From contig NZ_FOXM01000002.1 of assembly GCF_900115715.1 (NCBI RefSeq), positions 248,001 through 312,000 on the forward strand: DNA of 64,000 nt, in the 5' to 3' direction. The translations under genes were made by a program, and so were the position numbers. Each line of letters opens with the position of its first letter. The first letter of the stretch is position 1. This document shows, one piece after another, positions 25,717 to 34,527 of this stretch. This stretch comes from Geopseudomonas sagittaria. GTDB lineage: Bacteria > Pseudomonadota > Gammaproteobacteria > Pseudomonadales > Pseudomonadaceae. Below the pieces are notes generated by a model. That model was given only the letters and a program-made list of their open reading frames with translations, searched no databases and was not told the DNA's origin.

Positions 25717-25738
25717 CTGCGATAATCGCGCTAACTGG
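25717..25738. promoter_or_regulatory. composite operator in the divergent IclR promoter
   Basis: CTGCGATAATCGCGC contains the core GCGATAATCGC, a palindrome around one A, directly followed by CTAACTGG, the left half of the TetR-type palindrome, and then AAAATT. A second weaker box (GTTAATCGCA) lies about 16 bases upstream. This is the expected place for autoregulation of the IclR gene and control of the divergent operon. Confidence 0.55.
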
Positions 25739-25760
25739 CGAAAATTCCCGAGGAGTGTCC

Positions 25761-26531
25761 ATGAGCCAAGCGCAGATCCACCCGCGCGACCTGATCGCCG
25801 GGTTGCAGAAGGGCCTGGCGCTGATGCAGCTGTTCAGCGAGGAGCAGCCGCGCCTGAGCGTGCCGCAGGCGGCCAGGCTGTCGGGACTGACGCCCAGCGC
25901 GGTGCGGCGCTTCCTGCTGACCCTGGTCCACGAGGGTTTCGCCGAGAGCGACGGCCGCCAGTACTGGCTGACCGCCAAGGCGCTGCGCATCGGCCAGGCC
26001 TACGTCGACTCGGCGCAGCTGCCGCGCATGCTGCGTCCGGTGGTCGAGCAGGTGGCGCGCACCACCCAGGAGCACGTCGCCGTGGGCCTGCGCGACGGCG
26101 ACGACATTGTCCACGTGGTGCGCAGCCGCTACAGCCACATCGCCTCGCTGTCGATCCGTCCCGGCTCGCGGGCGCCGCTGTACTGCACCGCCAGCGGCCG
26201 GGTGTGGCTGGCGCAGCTGCCCGAGGCGGAGCTGGCCGACTACTTCGCGCGGGTGCCGCGCCGCCAGCTCACCCCGCATACCCGCACCGACGAGGCGGCG
26301 ATCCGCGCCGAGCTGGCGCAGATCGCCGCGCAGGGCTACGCGCTGGTCGATCAGGAATACGAGGTGGGCATGCGCGTGCTGGCGGTGCCGCTGTACGGCC
26401 GCGGCGGGCGGCTGCAGGCGACCCTGTCGATCACCACCCACGCCTCGCGGTTGAGTTTGGAGGAGATGCGCCTGCGCTACCTGCTGCCGCTCTACGAGGC
26501 GCAGGCGCTGCTCAGGCCGGTACTGGATTGA
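25761..26531 (+). CDS. IclR family regulator, PcaR/PobR-like
   Basis: The 256-residue protein has an N-terminal winged helix (LSVPQAARLSGLTPSAVRRFLLTL, about residues 40-63) and a C-terminal effector domain containing GSRAPLYCTASGRVWLAQL and VDQEYEVGMRVLAVPLY. These are motifs of the PcaR/PcaU/PobR branch, which responds to aromatic acids or beta-ketoadipate and binds ATAATCG-type boxes. ATG 25761 follows AGGAG; GTG 25755 in the same frame overlaps that site. It is divergent from the shikimate dehydrogenase-like operon and is the best candidate to bind the GTTCGATAATCGAAC boxes of this window. Confidence 0.88.
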   Translation: MSQAQIHPRDLIAGLQKGLALMQLFSEEQPRLSVPQAARLSGLTPSAVRRFLLTLVHEGFAESDGRQYWLTAKALRIGQAYVDSAQLPRMLRPVVEQVARTTQEHVAVGLRDGDDIVHVVRSRYSHIASLSIRPGSRAPLYCTASGRVWLAQLPEAELADYFARVPRRQLTPHTRTDEAAIRAELAQIAAQGYALVDQEYEVGMRVLAVPLYGRGGRLQATLSITTHASRLSLEEMRLRYLLPLYEAQALLRPVLD

Positions 26532-26639
26532 AGCACGCAGTGTGCGGTTATCGGCCAGCGCCGGCGCCGCTGCGCGCGATTCTCTGCTGAAATAGGCCCG
26601 CGCCCCCCACCATCCTCTGCCTCGAATGGAACTGTCACG

Positions 26640-27380
26640 ATGTCGCTGACCGAATTTCTCCTCCTCGGCCTGCCCGCGGTGTTGCTCACCGGCCTGTCCA
26701 AGGGCGGCTTCGGCGGCGCCCTGGGCGGCATCGCCGTGCCGCTGCTGGCGCTGGGCATGGCGCCGACCCAGGCGGCGGCGGTGATGCTGCCGATCCTCTG
26801 CGTGGCCGATCTGGTCGGCCTGCGCGCCTACTACGGCAAGTGGGACGTGGCCAACCTGAAGATCATGCTGCCCGGCGCGTTGATCGGCGTGCTGATCGGC
26901 TCTCTGACCTTCGGCATGCTCAACGAGCGGGTGATCGGCCTGCTGATCGGCGGCATCGCCGTGGCCTTCGTGCTGGCCAACCTGATCCGCCCGCCCAAGG
27001 CGACGCCGGGCATGCCGCCGGCCAAGGGCACGGGCACGCTGTTTTCCTCGCTGGCCGGCTTCACCAGCTTCGTCGCCCACGCCGGCGGCCCGCCGATCAT
27101 GATGCACCTGCTGCCGCAGCAGCTGGACAAGGTGCGCTACATCGCCACCATCAACGTGTTCTTCCTGCTCACCAACGCGGTCAAGCTGGTGCCCTACGGC
27201 ATGCTCGGCCAGTTCTCCAGCGACAATCTGCTGATCAGCCTGATGCTGGCGCCCTTCGTGCCGCTGGGCGTGTGGGCGGGGGTCTGGCTGCAGGACAAGG
27301 TCAACCACCTGTGGTTCTACCGCATCGCCCGCGCCGGCATGCTGCTGGCGGGCATCCAGCTGCTGGTCAAGCACTGGTAG
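26640..27380 (+). CDS. TauE/SafE family membrane exporter or permease
   Basis: The 246-residue protein has about eight hydrophobic helices with the two related TauE/SafE blocks: LTGLSKGGFGGALGGIAVPLLAL near the start and FTSFVAHAGGPPIMMHLLP in the middle. Family members are linked to the movement of sulfite, sulfoacetate or other organic anions, and some serve in carboxylate export. It follows the IclR gene by 108 bases on the same strand and may be transcribed with it, which would suggest an organic acid. The ATG is placed at 26640; no strong ribosome binding site is visible. Confidence 0.8.
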   Translation: MSLTEFLLLGLPAVLLTGLSKGGFGGALGGIAVPLLALGMAPTQAAAVMLPILCVADLVGLRAYYGKWDVANLKIMLPGALIGVLIGSLTFGMLNERVIGLLIGGIAVAFVLANLIRPPKATPGMPPAKGTGTLFSSLAGFTSFVAHAGGPPIMMHLLPQQLDKVRYIATINVFFLLTNAVKLVPYGMLGQFSSDNLLISLMLAPFVPLGVWAGVWLQDKVNHLWFYRIARAGMLLAGIQLLVKHW

Positions 27381-27487
27381 GCGCCAGCAGTCGATCCGTC
27401 GAGCCGCGGAGCCGCAGGCGGGGCTCGCGCTAGCGGTTCCGCCACGACCGACGACACTTCAGGGAGCGCCATCGTGAGGTGTGCTCC

Positions 27488-28894
27488 ATGCTCTCCGACA
27501 TGTCCCTCATCCACTGGCTGACGCTGGATGGGCTGATCACCGTGGTGACCGTGCTTGTCTACGTCATCAACTCGCACGTGATGCGCCAGCGCCGGCATCC
27601 CGTGGCGGCGCTGGCCTGGATGCTGTTCATCCTGCTGCTGCCCTATCTGGCGCTGCCGGCCTTCCTGCTGTTCGGCACCCGCAAGCTGTCTCGCCCGTCT
27701 TCGAGCACAGCGCCCGTTCCGCCGGGGGGGAGCGGTGGCGACGGTTGGGCCGTCGACACGATCATGGCGCTCGGCCAGCCCGCGCCGGCGCGCTACGGCG
27801 ACCTGAACGTGCATGCGGGCGGTCGCCAGGCGGGCGACGCCTTGCTGGCCACCATCGACGCGGCGCAAGTCTCCATCGATCTGTGCACCTTCCTGATCGG
27901 CCGCGACAGCCTCGGCGAGGCGGTGCTCGACCGGCTCTGCCAGAAAGCCCGGGCAGGCGTGCGCGTGCGGCTGTTGCTGGACGGCATGGGCATCCTGATG
28001 GCCCGGCGCCCGAACCTGCGCCGTCTGACCGCCGCCGGCGGGGAGCTGGCGCTGTTCGCGCCGCCGCTGCACGCCCCACTGCGCTCGCCGACCAATCTGC
28101 GCAACCATCGCAAGCTGCTGATCGCCGACGCGGGCCTGGCCACCAGCCGCCTGTGGTGCGGTGGGCGCAACCTGGCCGCGGAATACTTCGCCGGTGGACC
28201 CGACTCGCCGCCGTGGCGCGACCTGAGCTTCGACCTGCGCGGGCCATTGATCGGCCAGGCCAGCGCCCTGTTCGAGCGCGACTGGGCCTTCGCCAAGGCG
28301 CGCTCGCCCGTCGCCGCGCAGGCCCCGCAAGCCGAGCTGCCCCCGGCCGCGCCCGTGCCCGACGGGGCGCAGCTGGTCGCCTCCGGCCCGGACCAGGCCG
28401 ACGACACGGTCTATGCGCTGCTGGTCACCGCGGCCTACCGGGCCCGCCAGCGCATCGCCCTGGCCACGCCGTACTTCGTTCCCGAGTCGGCCCTGTTGAT
28501 GGCGCTGTGCCTGGCCGCGCGCCGCGGGGTGGTGGTCGATCTGCTGCTGCCGGCGCGTTCCAATCACCGGCTGTCCGACCTGGCCCGCGGCCGCTCGCTG
28601 CGCGCGCTGGCCGCGGCTGGCGGGCGCATCTGGCTGGCGCCGGCGATGATGCACGGCAAGCTGGCGGTGATCGACGATGTGCTGGCGCTGAGCGGCTCCG
28701 CCAATTTCGACAGCCGCAGCCTGTTCCTCAACTACGAGCTGATGCTGGCGTTTCACCAGAGCACGGACGTGCGCCGCTTCGCCGCGTGGTTCGAGCAGGA
28801 AAGAACGACGGCAAGCACCTACGTGGCGACGCCGCCGGGGCTGATCCGCGATGCGGCCGAGGGGATGCTGCAGTTGCTGGGCTTCCAGCTGTGA
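27488..28894 (+). CDS. phospholipase D-type cardiolipin synthase
   Basis: The protein has 468 residues from ATG 27488, behind GAGGT. Two N-terminal membrane helices (about residues 8-25 and 40-62, the PLDNc segment) precede two phospholipase D domains. These carry H-x-K-x4-D motifs at His207/Lys209/Asp214 (HRKLLIAD) and near residue 395 (HGKLAVID, followed by SGSANFD). Such enzymes make cardiolipin from phosphatidylglycerol, or transphosphatidylate other alcohols, at the inner membrane. It is not related in function to the catabolic genes around it. No partner gene is adjacent. Confidence 0.85.
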   Translation: MLSDMSLIHWLTLDGLITVVTVLVYVINSHVMRQRRHPVAALAWMLFILLLPYLALPAFLLFGTRKLSRPSSSTAPVPPGGSGGDGWAVDTIMALGQPAPARYGDLNVHAGGRQAGDALLATIDAAQVSIDLCTFLIGRDSLGEAVLDRLCQKARAGVRVRLLLDGMGILMARRPNLRRLTAAGGELALFAPPLHAPLRSPTNLRNHRKLLIADAGLATSRLWCGGRNLAAEYFAGGPDSPPWRDLSFDLRGPLIGQASALFERDWAFAKARSPVAAQAPQAELPPAAPVPDGAQLVASGPDQADDTVYALLVTAAYRARQRIALATPYFVPESALLMALCLAARRGVVVDLLLPARSNHRLSDLARGRSLRALAAAGGRIWLAPAMMHGKLAVIDDVLALSGSANFDSRSLFLNYELMLAFHQSTDVRRFAAWFEQERTTASTYVATPPGLIRDAAEGMLQLLGFQL

Positions 28895-28966
28895 GGAGGA
28901 GGTCAGTCAGGGGGAAGACTGCCCACAGTGATGGTGGCGTGGCGTGCTGCATTAATCACGCATCAG

Positions 28967-28996
28967 CGACCGGTGCAGCCGAAGCTGCGCCGGTCG
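28967..28996. terminator. terminator-like hairpin between convergent genes
   Basis: CGACCGGTGCAGC pairs with GCTGCGCCGGTCG (one G-U pair) around a CGAA tetraloop, between the cardiolipin synthase and DUF2790 genes. There is no T-run on either strand. Confidence 0.6.
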
Positions 28997-29015
28997 TAGC
29001 CGTGCGTTTCATGTC

Positions 29016-29354
29016 CTAGTGGGTGCAGCCGGAAGTCTCCGGATACAGGTAGACGAGTCCCTGCATGTCCCCCTTGGAATCCTGGTAGGTCATGGCCGCG
29101 GGAATGACTCCGCAGAAGGTCTTTGCCTGGTCGGGAATGAAGTACTCGACCTTGACCACCTTGGAAATGTCCAAGGGCATCCCGTATTGATATTGCTTGA
29201 ACTCGGGGGTCTTCACCTCCTTGACCCCTTTCATCACCATCAGCGGCGGTGGAGTTTCGGTTTGCGCGATGACCACGGACGTGACGGACACGGCCGAGAT
29301 CATGGCAACGGCACAACAGCTCAACAGTATCGATCGGCTATTCAATGTCTTCAT
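29016..29354 (-). CDS. DUF2790 family periplasmic protein
   Basis: A 112-residue secreted protein with a signal peptide (about 30 residues, ending VVIAQ) and the DUF2790 core: YGMPLDISKVVKVEY, then CGVIPAAMTYQDSKGD and a final Cys. The two Cys could form a disulfide. DUF2790 proteins are small, abundant in Pseudomonas, often metal-responsive, and of unknown function. Its base composition is more AT-rich than that of its neighbours. It converges on the cardiolipin synthase gene and shares the hairpin between them. Confidence 0.8.
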   Translation of the reverse strand: MKTLNSRSILLSCCAVAMISAVSVTSVVIAQTETPPPLMVMKGVKEVKTPEFKQYQYGMPLDISKVVKVEYFIPDQAKTFCGVIPAAMTYQDSKGDMQGLVYLYPETSGCTH

Positions 29355-29783
29355 GGGATGCCTCCCAGAATCAGGAATCGGGATCCATCATGAGTTTTAG
29401 ATGCAGGGCACCGTGCTTGGCATGGGCCGTCCAGTGACCCTGCAAGAGTTCCATTAGCGGTAACGCTAGCAGAATGGGGTGGCCCTGCTTTCGCAGGCAC
29501 GTCCGTTCGTCCGCTTCCGCGTGCCTCCGGCCCGCCGCTTGCAGCGGCCGATGCCGGGGGCTGGGCGTTGCGCTGAGCTCGCCATCCCGGACGAGCGCGT
29601 CTAGCCGGGCATCATCGAGCGCCTTGCGACACGACCAGTGGGGTGGCGCCATGCCGACCGGGTCGACACGCCGTTCATCGGCCGGGTCGTCGTGCCCGAC
29701 GAGCGCAGGGGTGATGCAGGCCAATTAATGATGTGTATGATCCGGGCCAGTCGATTCTCGAATCTCTCTGCAGGAACCAGGTC
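29355..29783. other. intergenic stretch before the GmrSD-type gene
   Basis: About 430 bases. A minus-strand ORF of 117 codons (29371-29724) lacks a ribosome binding site and any recognisable character, and a plus-strand ORF overlaps it, so I call neither. GTAACGCTAGC and several GC-rich short dyads occur, but no clear promoter. It may be a remnant of older coding sequence. Confidence 0.4.
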
Positions 29784-31652
29784 ATGGAAGCCAACAGCCG
29801 TCCCCTGATGCGCATCTTCGAGCCCACCGTGTGCTACCAGATCCCGCTGTTCCAGCGCCCCTACGTGTGGCGGCGCGAGGGTAACTGGCAGCCGCTGTGG
29901 GATGACTTCGAGCGTCTGCTCGACCAGGCGCTGGGCGGCCACATGCTGCGCCCGCACTTCCTCGGCGCGGTGGTGCTCGAGCAGGTGTTCAACGCCACCG
30001 GCTGGGTGCAGCTCAGGCAGGTCATCGATGGCCAGCAGCGCTTCACCACCCTGCAGCTGCTGCTGATCGCCGTGCGCGATCTGTGCCGCAGCCTGGACAG
30101 CAAGCGCTACTTCGAGCGCTTCGAGTCGCTGGTTTCCAACCGGGCGGCGATGGTCGACAACCCGGAGGAGGTCTACAAGCTGCTGCCGACCAACTTCGAT
30201 CGCAAGGCGTACGCCCAGGTGCATCAGGCCGGCAGCCCGCAGGCGCTGCTGGCGCAGTTGCAGGAGGAGGGCGAGGCCGTCGACCGCGAGCAGGGCATCG
30301 TCGGCGCCTACCTGTACTTCCACGAGCAGCTCGGTGCCTGGCTGCAGCAGCCGGTCGCGGAGCGGCCCTACCTGGATCCGGAGGATCGCCTCGAGGCGCT
30401 CTGGGCGGTGGCGCAGAAGGGCCTGCAGTGCGTGGTGATCGAGCTCGGCGAGCACGACGAGGCTCAGGTGATCTTCGAGACCCTCAACGCCCGCGGCACC
30501 CAGCTGCTGCCGGCCGACCTGATCAAGAACCTGCTGTTCCGCCGCGCCCAGAGCGAGGGCGACGATATCGACGAGCTGTATCGGACGCACTGGGCGCAAT
30601 TCGACGGCGAGTTCTGGCGCGAGGAAATCCGCCAGGGCCGCGAGAGCCGGCCGCGCATCGACGTCTTCATCCGCCATTTCCTGACCCTTGCCATGCGCCG
30701 GGACGTGCGCTTCGTGCACATCTTCGACGAGTACAAGCACTACGTGCAGTACACCGACGACTGGCGCTCGTGCCTGATCGGCGAGGCCGTCAGCGCCCGC
30801 GAGCACCTGGCGCTGCTCAGCAGCTATGCCGAACACTTCCGCGAGTTCGCAAGCCCTGAACCGGGCTCGCACCTGGCGCGCTTCCTCAACCGCCTGGACG
30901 CGCTCGACACCTCGACCATCCAGCCGCTCCTGCTGCTGTGCAGCCAGCATCTGCGTCCGCAGCAGGAGGACGAGTTCGAAGCGATCCTCAACGTGCTCGA
31001 GTCGTTCCTGTTCCGCCGCATGATCTGCGGGCTGACCAGCAAGAACTACCACCGCCCGTTCCTCGACCTGATCCGTCATCTGGAGAACCAGGGCAGCATC
31101 ACCGTCCGTGCGGTCGAGCAGTTCCTGCTGGCCAGCGAAGGCGAGGGCGCGCGCTTCCCGACCGATGCCGACCTCAAGCGGGCGATCCTCGACCATCCGC
31201 TGTACCAGTGGTGGCCGCAGTACCGGGTGCGTGCCGTGCTGGAAGCACTGGACGGCGCGCTCGGCAACGCAGAAAGCGAGCCGGACAACCCGTCGTCCGC
31301 GCTGGCCATCGAGCACATCCTGCCGCAGAAGTGGGACGAGCACTGGCCGGTGCCGAAAGCCCTGCACAAGAACCCGCAAGGCAAGCAGGCCTTCACCGAA
31401 CAGCGCGACCGCCTCAAGCACACCCTGGGCAACCTGACGCTGGTCGCCGGCAGCCTGAACCCGACGCTGTCCCGCTCGCCGTGGGAAGTGAAGAAGGCGG
31501 AGCTGCTCAAGTGCAGCACGCAGAACCTGAGCCGCGACCTGCATGATGCCGAGGCCTGGTCGGAGCAGGAAATCCTCGCCAGGGGCCAGGTCCTGGCCGA
31601 TGTCGCCTGCGTGCTGTGGCCTTATCCGGCGGGGGAGCGGGAGGCGTCATAA
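29784..31652 (+). CDS. DUF262/DUF1524 fused GmrSD-type modification-dependent restriction protein
   Basis: The 622-residue protein begins at ATG 29784 behind AGGA. Its N-terminal DUF262 domain carries the nucleotide-binding signature IDGQQRFTTLQ (about residues 78-88) after the typical PLFQRPYVW. Further along is FETLNARGTQLLPADLIKN. The C-terminal DUF1524 domain has the His-Asn-type nuclease motif (IEHILPQKW, about residue 513, then HTLGNLTLV). Family members such as GmrSD use NTP to cut glucosylated or otherwise modified phage DNA; others act in different defence roles. It stands alone, wedged between catabolic genes, which suggests an insertion. Confidence 0.85.
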   Translation: MEANSRPLMRIFEPTVCYQIPLFQRPYVWRREGNWQPLWDDFERLLDQALGGHMLRPHFLGAVVLEQVFNATGWVQLRQVIDGQQRFTTLQLLLIAVRDLCRSLDSKRYFERFESLVSNRAAMVDNPEEVYKLLPTNFDRKAYAQVHQAGSPQALLAQLQEEGEAVDREQGIVGAYLYFHEQLGAWLQQPVAERPYLDPEDRLEALWAVAQKGLQCVVIELGEHDEAQVIFETLNARGTQLLPADLIKNLLFRRAQSEGDDIDELYRTHWAQFDGEFWREEIRQGRESRPRIDVFIRHFLTLAMRRDVRFVHIFDEYKHYVQYTDDWRSCLIGEAVSAREHLALLSSYAEHFREFASPEPGSHLARFLNRLDALDTSTIQPLLLLCSQHLRPQQEDEFEAILNVLESFLFRRMICGLTSKNYHRPFLDLIRHLENQGSITVRAVEQFLLASEGEGARFPTDADLKRAILDHPLYQWWPQYRVRAVLEALDGALGNAESEPDNPSSALAIEHILPQKWDEHWPVPKALHKNPQGKQAFTEQRDRLKHTLGNLTLVAGSLNPTLSRSPWEVKKAELLKCSTQNLSRDLHDAEAWSEQEILARGQVLADVACVLWPYPAGEREAS

Positions 31653-31677
31653 GGCGCTTGCCCTGGCGCCCGGGCCG

Positions 31678-33396
31678 TCACTCCCAGGCGCTGGCCCCGG
31701 CGATGTGCCGGCCGGCGATGTAGCCGAAGGTCACCGCCGGGCCGAGGTTGATGCCGCCGGCCGGGTAGTGGCCGCCCATGATGCTGGCCATGTCGGTGCC
31801 GGCGGCGTACAGGCCGGCGATCGGCTGGCCCTCGCCATCCAGCACCTGGGCGTGAGCGTTGGTCTTCAGCCCGGCGAAGGTGCCGAAGCAGCCGGGCTGC
31901 ACCTTCACCGCATAGAACGGCCCGTGCTCGATGGGCGCCACACATGGGTTGGGCTGCTGGCTGGCGTCGCCCTGCTTGCGGTTGTAGGGGGTGGAGCCGC
32001 GGCCGAACGCCGGGTCCTCGCCGTTACGCGCATGGCGGTTGTAGTCGGCGACGGTGGCGGCGAGGCCGGCCGGGTCGATGCCGCAGGCGCGCGCCAGTTC
32101 CTCGATGGTCTTGCCAGTCTTCAGGTAGCCGTTGCGCAGCCAGGGGCCGAGCGGCACCGGCGCCGGGCGCGAGATGCCCAGGCCGTAGCGGCGCTGGAAG
32201 CGGTGGTCGCAGACTAGCCAGGAGGCGACCTCCTGCTCCGGCGGCACCGCGGCGACCATCGCTGCGGTGTAGTCGTAGTAGCCGTTGGCCTCATTGACGA
32301 AGCGCCTGCCGTCGGCCAGCACGCCGATGATCCCCGGCTTGCCGCGCTCGATGATGTGCGGGAAGTGCCCGCTGCTGCCGTCCTTGTGCATGACCAGCGA
32401 TACCGGCGCCCAGGCCACCGGCGAGACCAGGTCGGTAGCCACCTGGCCGCCGGCCGACTCCCCGAGGCGCAAGCCGTCACCCGAGGCGCCCAGCGGCGGC
32501 AGGGCCAGGTGTTCGTGGCCGGTGGGCGTGCGCGGAAACAGCGCCTTGCGCCGCTCGATGTCGTTGGGGAAGCCGCCGGCGGCCAGCACCACCGCCTTGC
32601 GCGCGTGGATGCTCAGCTCGCCGCTGACTGTCGCCACCATCGCGCCGTGCACCGCGCCGTCCTCCAGCAGCAGGCGCCGGGCCGGTGCCGACTCGATCAG
32701 TTGCACGCCCAGATCCGCGGCCGACTTGGCCAGGCGGGCGACCAGCGCCACGCCGTTGACCAGCTGCATGGCGCGGCCGTGGCGGGCCAGATCGACCAGG
32801 TGGCGGCCGAAGCGCTTGCCGGCGTAGACGAACGCCGCCGGCGAGCGGGTGACGTTCATGAACGCGGCCAGGTCCTTGCCGGCCATGATCGGCATGCCCA
32901 CGAACGAGGTCTCGCGCATGGTCTTGCGCAGGCGGTGGATCAGCTCGCCGACCTCGCGGCCGTCGTAGGGCGCGGCGATCACCGAGCGGCCGCCGGTGCC
33001 GGCGCCGGGGCTGTCGCCGTGGATGTCGGCGATCTGGTTGCCGTCGGCGAACTGCAGGGCGGTGTGTCGCTCGAAGAACTCGACCATGCGCGGTGCGGCC
33101 GCGAGGAAGGCGTCGATGCGCGCGGCGTCGTACTTGTCGCCCAGCTCGTGCTTCAGGTAGGTGCGCGGCAGCTCCGGGTCCTCGACGATCCCGGCGCGGC
33201 GCGCCAGCGGGTTGCACGGCACCCACATCCAGCCGCCCGACCAGGCGGTGGCGCCGCCGAACACGGGGTCCTTCTCCACCAGTACCACCTGCTGGCCGTG
33301 CCAGGCGGCGGTCACCGCGGCCGACAGACCGGCGGCGCCGGAGCCGATGACCAGGACATCGCATTCGAGCGTAGAGGGCAGGGCACTTGCAGGCAT
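31678..33396 (-). CDS. KsdD-like FAD-dependent dehydrogenase (paralogue 3)
   Basis: A 572-residue flavoprotein close in plan to paralogue 1: VLVIGSGAAGLSAAVTA, GGATAWSGGWMWVPCNPLA, and the C-terminal GPFYAVKVQPGCFGTF with the KsdD-type Tyr, then GTDMASIMGGHYPAGGINLGP. A ring-carbonyl alpha,beta-desaturase role is inferred, with a cyclohexane-type carboxylate as the likely substrate. It lies downstream of tctC in the minus-strand operon tctB-tctA-tctC, separated by a 13-pair hairpin, so uptake by the Tct system and desaturation are probably coupled. It converges on the GmrSD-type gene. Confidence 0.85.
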   Translation of the reverse strand: MPASALPSTLECDVLVIGSGAAGLSAAVTAAWHGQQVVLVEKDPVFGGATAWSGGWMWVPCNPLARRAGIVEDPELPRTYLKHELGDKYDAARIDAFLAAAPRMVEFFERHTALQFADGNQIADIHGDSPGAGTGGRSVIAAPYDGREVGELIHRLRKTMRETSFVGMPIMAGKDLAAFMNVTRSPAAFVYAGKRFGRHLVDLARHGRAMQLVNGVALVARLAKSAADLGVQLIESAPARRLLLEDGAVHGAMVATVSGELSIHARKAVVLAAGGFPNDIERRKALFPRTPTGHEHLALPPLGASGDGLRLGESAGGQVATDLVSPVAWAPVSLVMHKDGSSGHFPHIIERGKPGIIGVLADGRRFVNEANGYYDYTAAMVAAVPPEQEVASWLVCDHRFQRRYGLGISRPAPVPLGPWLRNGYLKTGKTIEELARACGIDPAGLAATVADYNRHARNGEDPAFGRGSTPYNRKQGDASQQPNPCVAPIEHGPFYAVKVQPGCFGTFAGLKTNAHAQVLDGEGQPIAGLYAAGTDMASIMGGHYPAGGINLGPAVTFGYIAGRHIAGASAWE

Positions 33397-33436
33397 CGTG
33401 GTTCTCCGAGAGGGCGGCTTGGCGAGGAGGGGAGTG

Positions 33437-33467
33437 CGCCAGGCCCGGCGCAGTGCCGGGCCTGGCG
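33437..33467 (-). terminator. strong hairpin between tctC and flavoprotein gene 3
   Basis: CGCCAGGCCCGGC and its exact complement form a thirteen-pair stem with a five-base loop. Without a T-run it is more likely an mRNA-stabilising or attenuating structure inside the operon than a full terminator. Confidence 0.6.
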
Positions 33468-33479
33468 GTTGGTGGTGGA

Positions 33480-34481
33480 TCAGGGCTTGGCGATGCCGAC
33501 GCTGTCCGGCGCGATCTCGATCGCCTTGGCCTTGTACATCGACCAGGTGGTGACCGACTGCCAGCGGTTGAGGAACTGGCTGGCCTCGTCGCCGCTGAGG
33601 TTCAGCGACTTGGCGCCGTAGTTCTTCAGGAAGGCCTGAAACTCCGGAGTGGCCACCGCCTTGGCGTAGGCGCTGGTCAGCTTCTGCTTGACGTCATCGG
33701 GCGTGTCCTTGTGCACCCAGACGCCCCAGAACGGTCCCCACGGCAGGTAGTCGGCGATCCCCGGCAGGGTCTTGCTGATCGGCTCGACGCCTGGCAGCTC
33801 GGCGATCTCCTCGGTGCTCACCACCGCCAGCGCCTTGAGCTTGCCGGTGCGGATCAGCTCCTTGGCGGCGGCCAGGCTCAGCGGCATGAAGTCGATGTGC
33901 TTGCCCATCAGCGCGGTGATGCCGGGGCCGTCGCCGCCGAAGGTCACCTCGCGCACCTCGAGCTGGTCCACCGCGCTGATCATCGCGTGCACCGTGCTCG
34001 GCAGGGCGCCGGCGCCGGCGCCGCCCATGCGCAGGCTGCCGGGGTTGGCCTTGGCCGCGGCCATCAGGTCGGCCATGTTGTTCCACGGGCTGTCGGCATG
34101 CACGGCGATCACCGCGACGTTCTGGCCGATCAGGTTGATCGGGTAGAGCGCGCTGTAGTCGAACTTGGCCAGGCCGAGCACCGGATACAGCTGCGGGTTC
34201 TCGGCGCCGAGCAGCAGGGTGTAGCCGTTGGGCTGCTGGCCGAGCACGTAGCTGGTGCCGATTACCGCGGTGCCGCCCGGGCGGTTGTTGAGGATCACCT
34301 TGCCGCCCAGCTCCTTCTCCACGTAGGGGGTCAGGCTGCGCATCACGTTGTCGGTGGCGCCGCCGGCGCCCCAGGGGATCACCGCCTGGATGCTGCGCTC
34401 GGGGTAGGCGGCATGGGCGGCGAGGCTGAAGCCGGCGGCGCTGGCGGCGAGGGTGAGGCCGACGAGCAGTTTCTTGAGCAT
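33480..34481 (-). CDS. tctC: tripartite tricarboxylate transporter solute-binding protein
   Basis: The 333-residue precursor has a cleavable signal peptide (about 24 residues, AHAAYPERS). It shows the TctC fold marks: IQAVIPWGAGGATDNVMR near the mature start, NRPGGTAVIGT, and GVWVHKDTPDDVKQKL in the C-terminal lobe. It binds an anionic ligand in the periplasm and delivers it to TctAB. The operon ends in a KsdD-like dehydrogenase, and the upstream operator matches the quinate genes, so a hydroaromatic or related carboxylate is the likely ligand. CA motif AAAACAACAACAA precedes its GGAG site. Confidence 0.9.
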   Translation of the reverse strand: MLKKLLVGLTLAASAAGFSLAAHAAYPERSIQAVIPWGAGGATDNVMRSLTPYVEKELGGKVILNNRPGGTAVIGTSYVLGQQPNGYTLLLGAENPQLYPVLGLAKFDYSALYPINLIGQNVAVIAVHADSPWNNMADLMAAAKANPGSLRMGGAGAGALPSTVHAMISAVDQLEVREVTFGGDGPGITALMGKHIDFMPLSLAAAKELIRTGKLKALAVVSTEEIAELPGVEPISKTLPGIADYLPWGPFWGVWVHKDTPDDVKQKLTSAYAKAVATPEFQAFLKNYGAKSLNLSGDEASQFLNRWQSVTTWSMYKAKAIEIAPDSVGIAKP

Positions 34482-34495
34482 GGGAGTTACTCCGC

Positions 34496-34508
34496 TTGTT
34501 GTTGTTTT
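34496..34508 (-). promoter_or_regulatory. Hfq/Crc-type CA motif of tctC
   Basis: AAAACAACAACAA on the minus strand lies directly upstream of the GCGGAG ribosome binding site, a strong AAnAAnAA match. Confidence 0.55.
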
Positions 34509-34527
34509 CGGATCGGTTGTTTATGGG

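Noticed and set aside
29371-29724. 117-codon minus-strand ORF
   Set aside because: No ribosome binding site, no recognisable domain, and an overlapping plus-strand ORF of equal quality.
20698-33396. steroid degradation cluster
   Set aside because: Only the desaturase family points that way; no ring-cleavage, hydroxylase or side-chain genes are present, whereas dehydroquinate and dehydroshikimate genes are.
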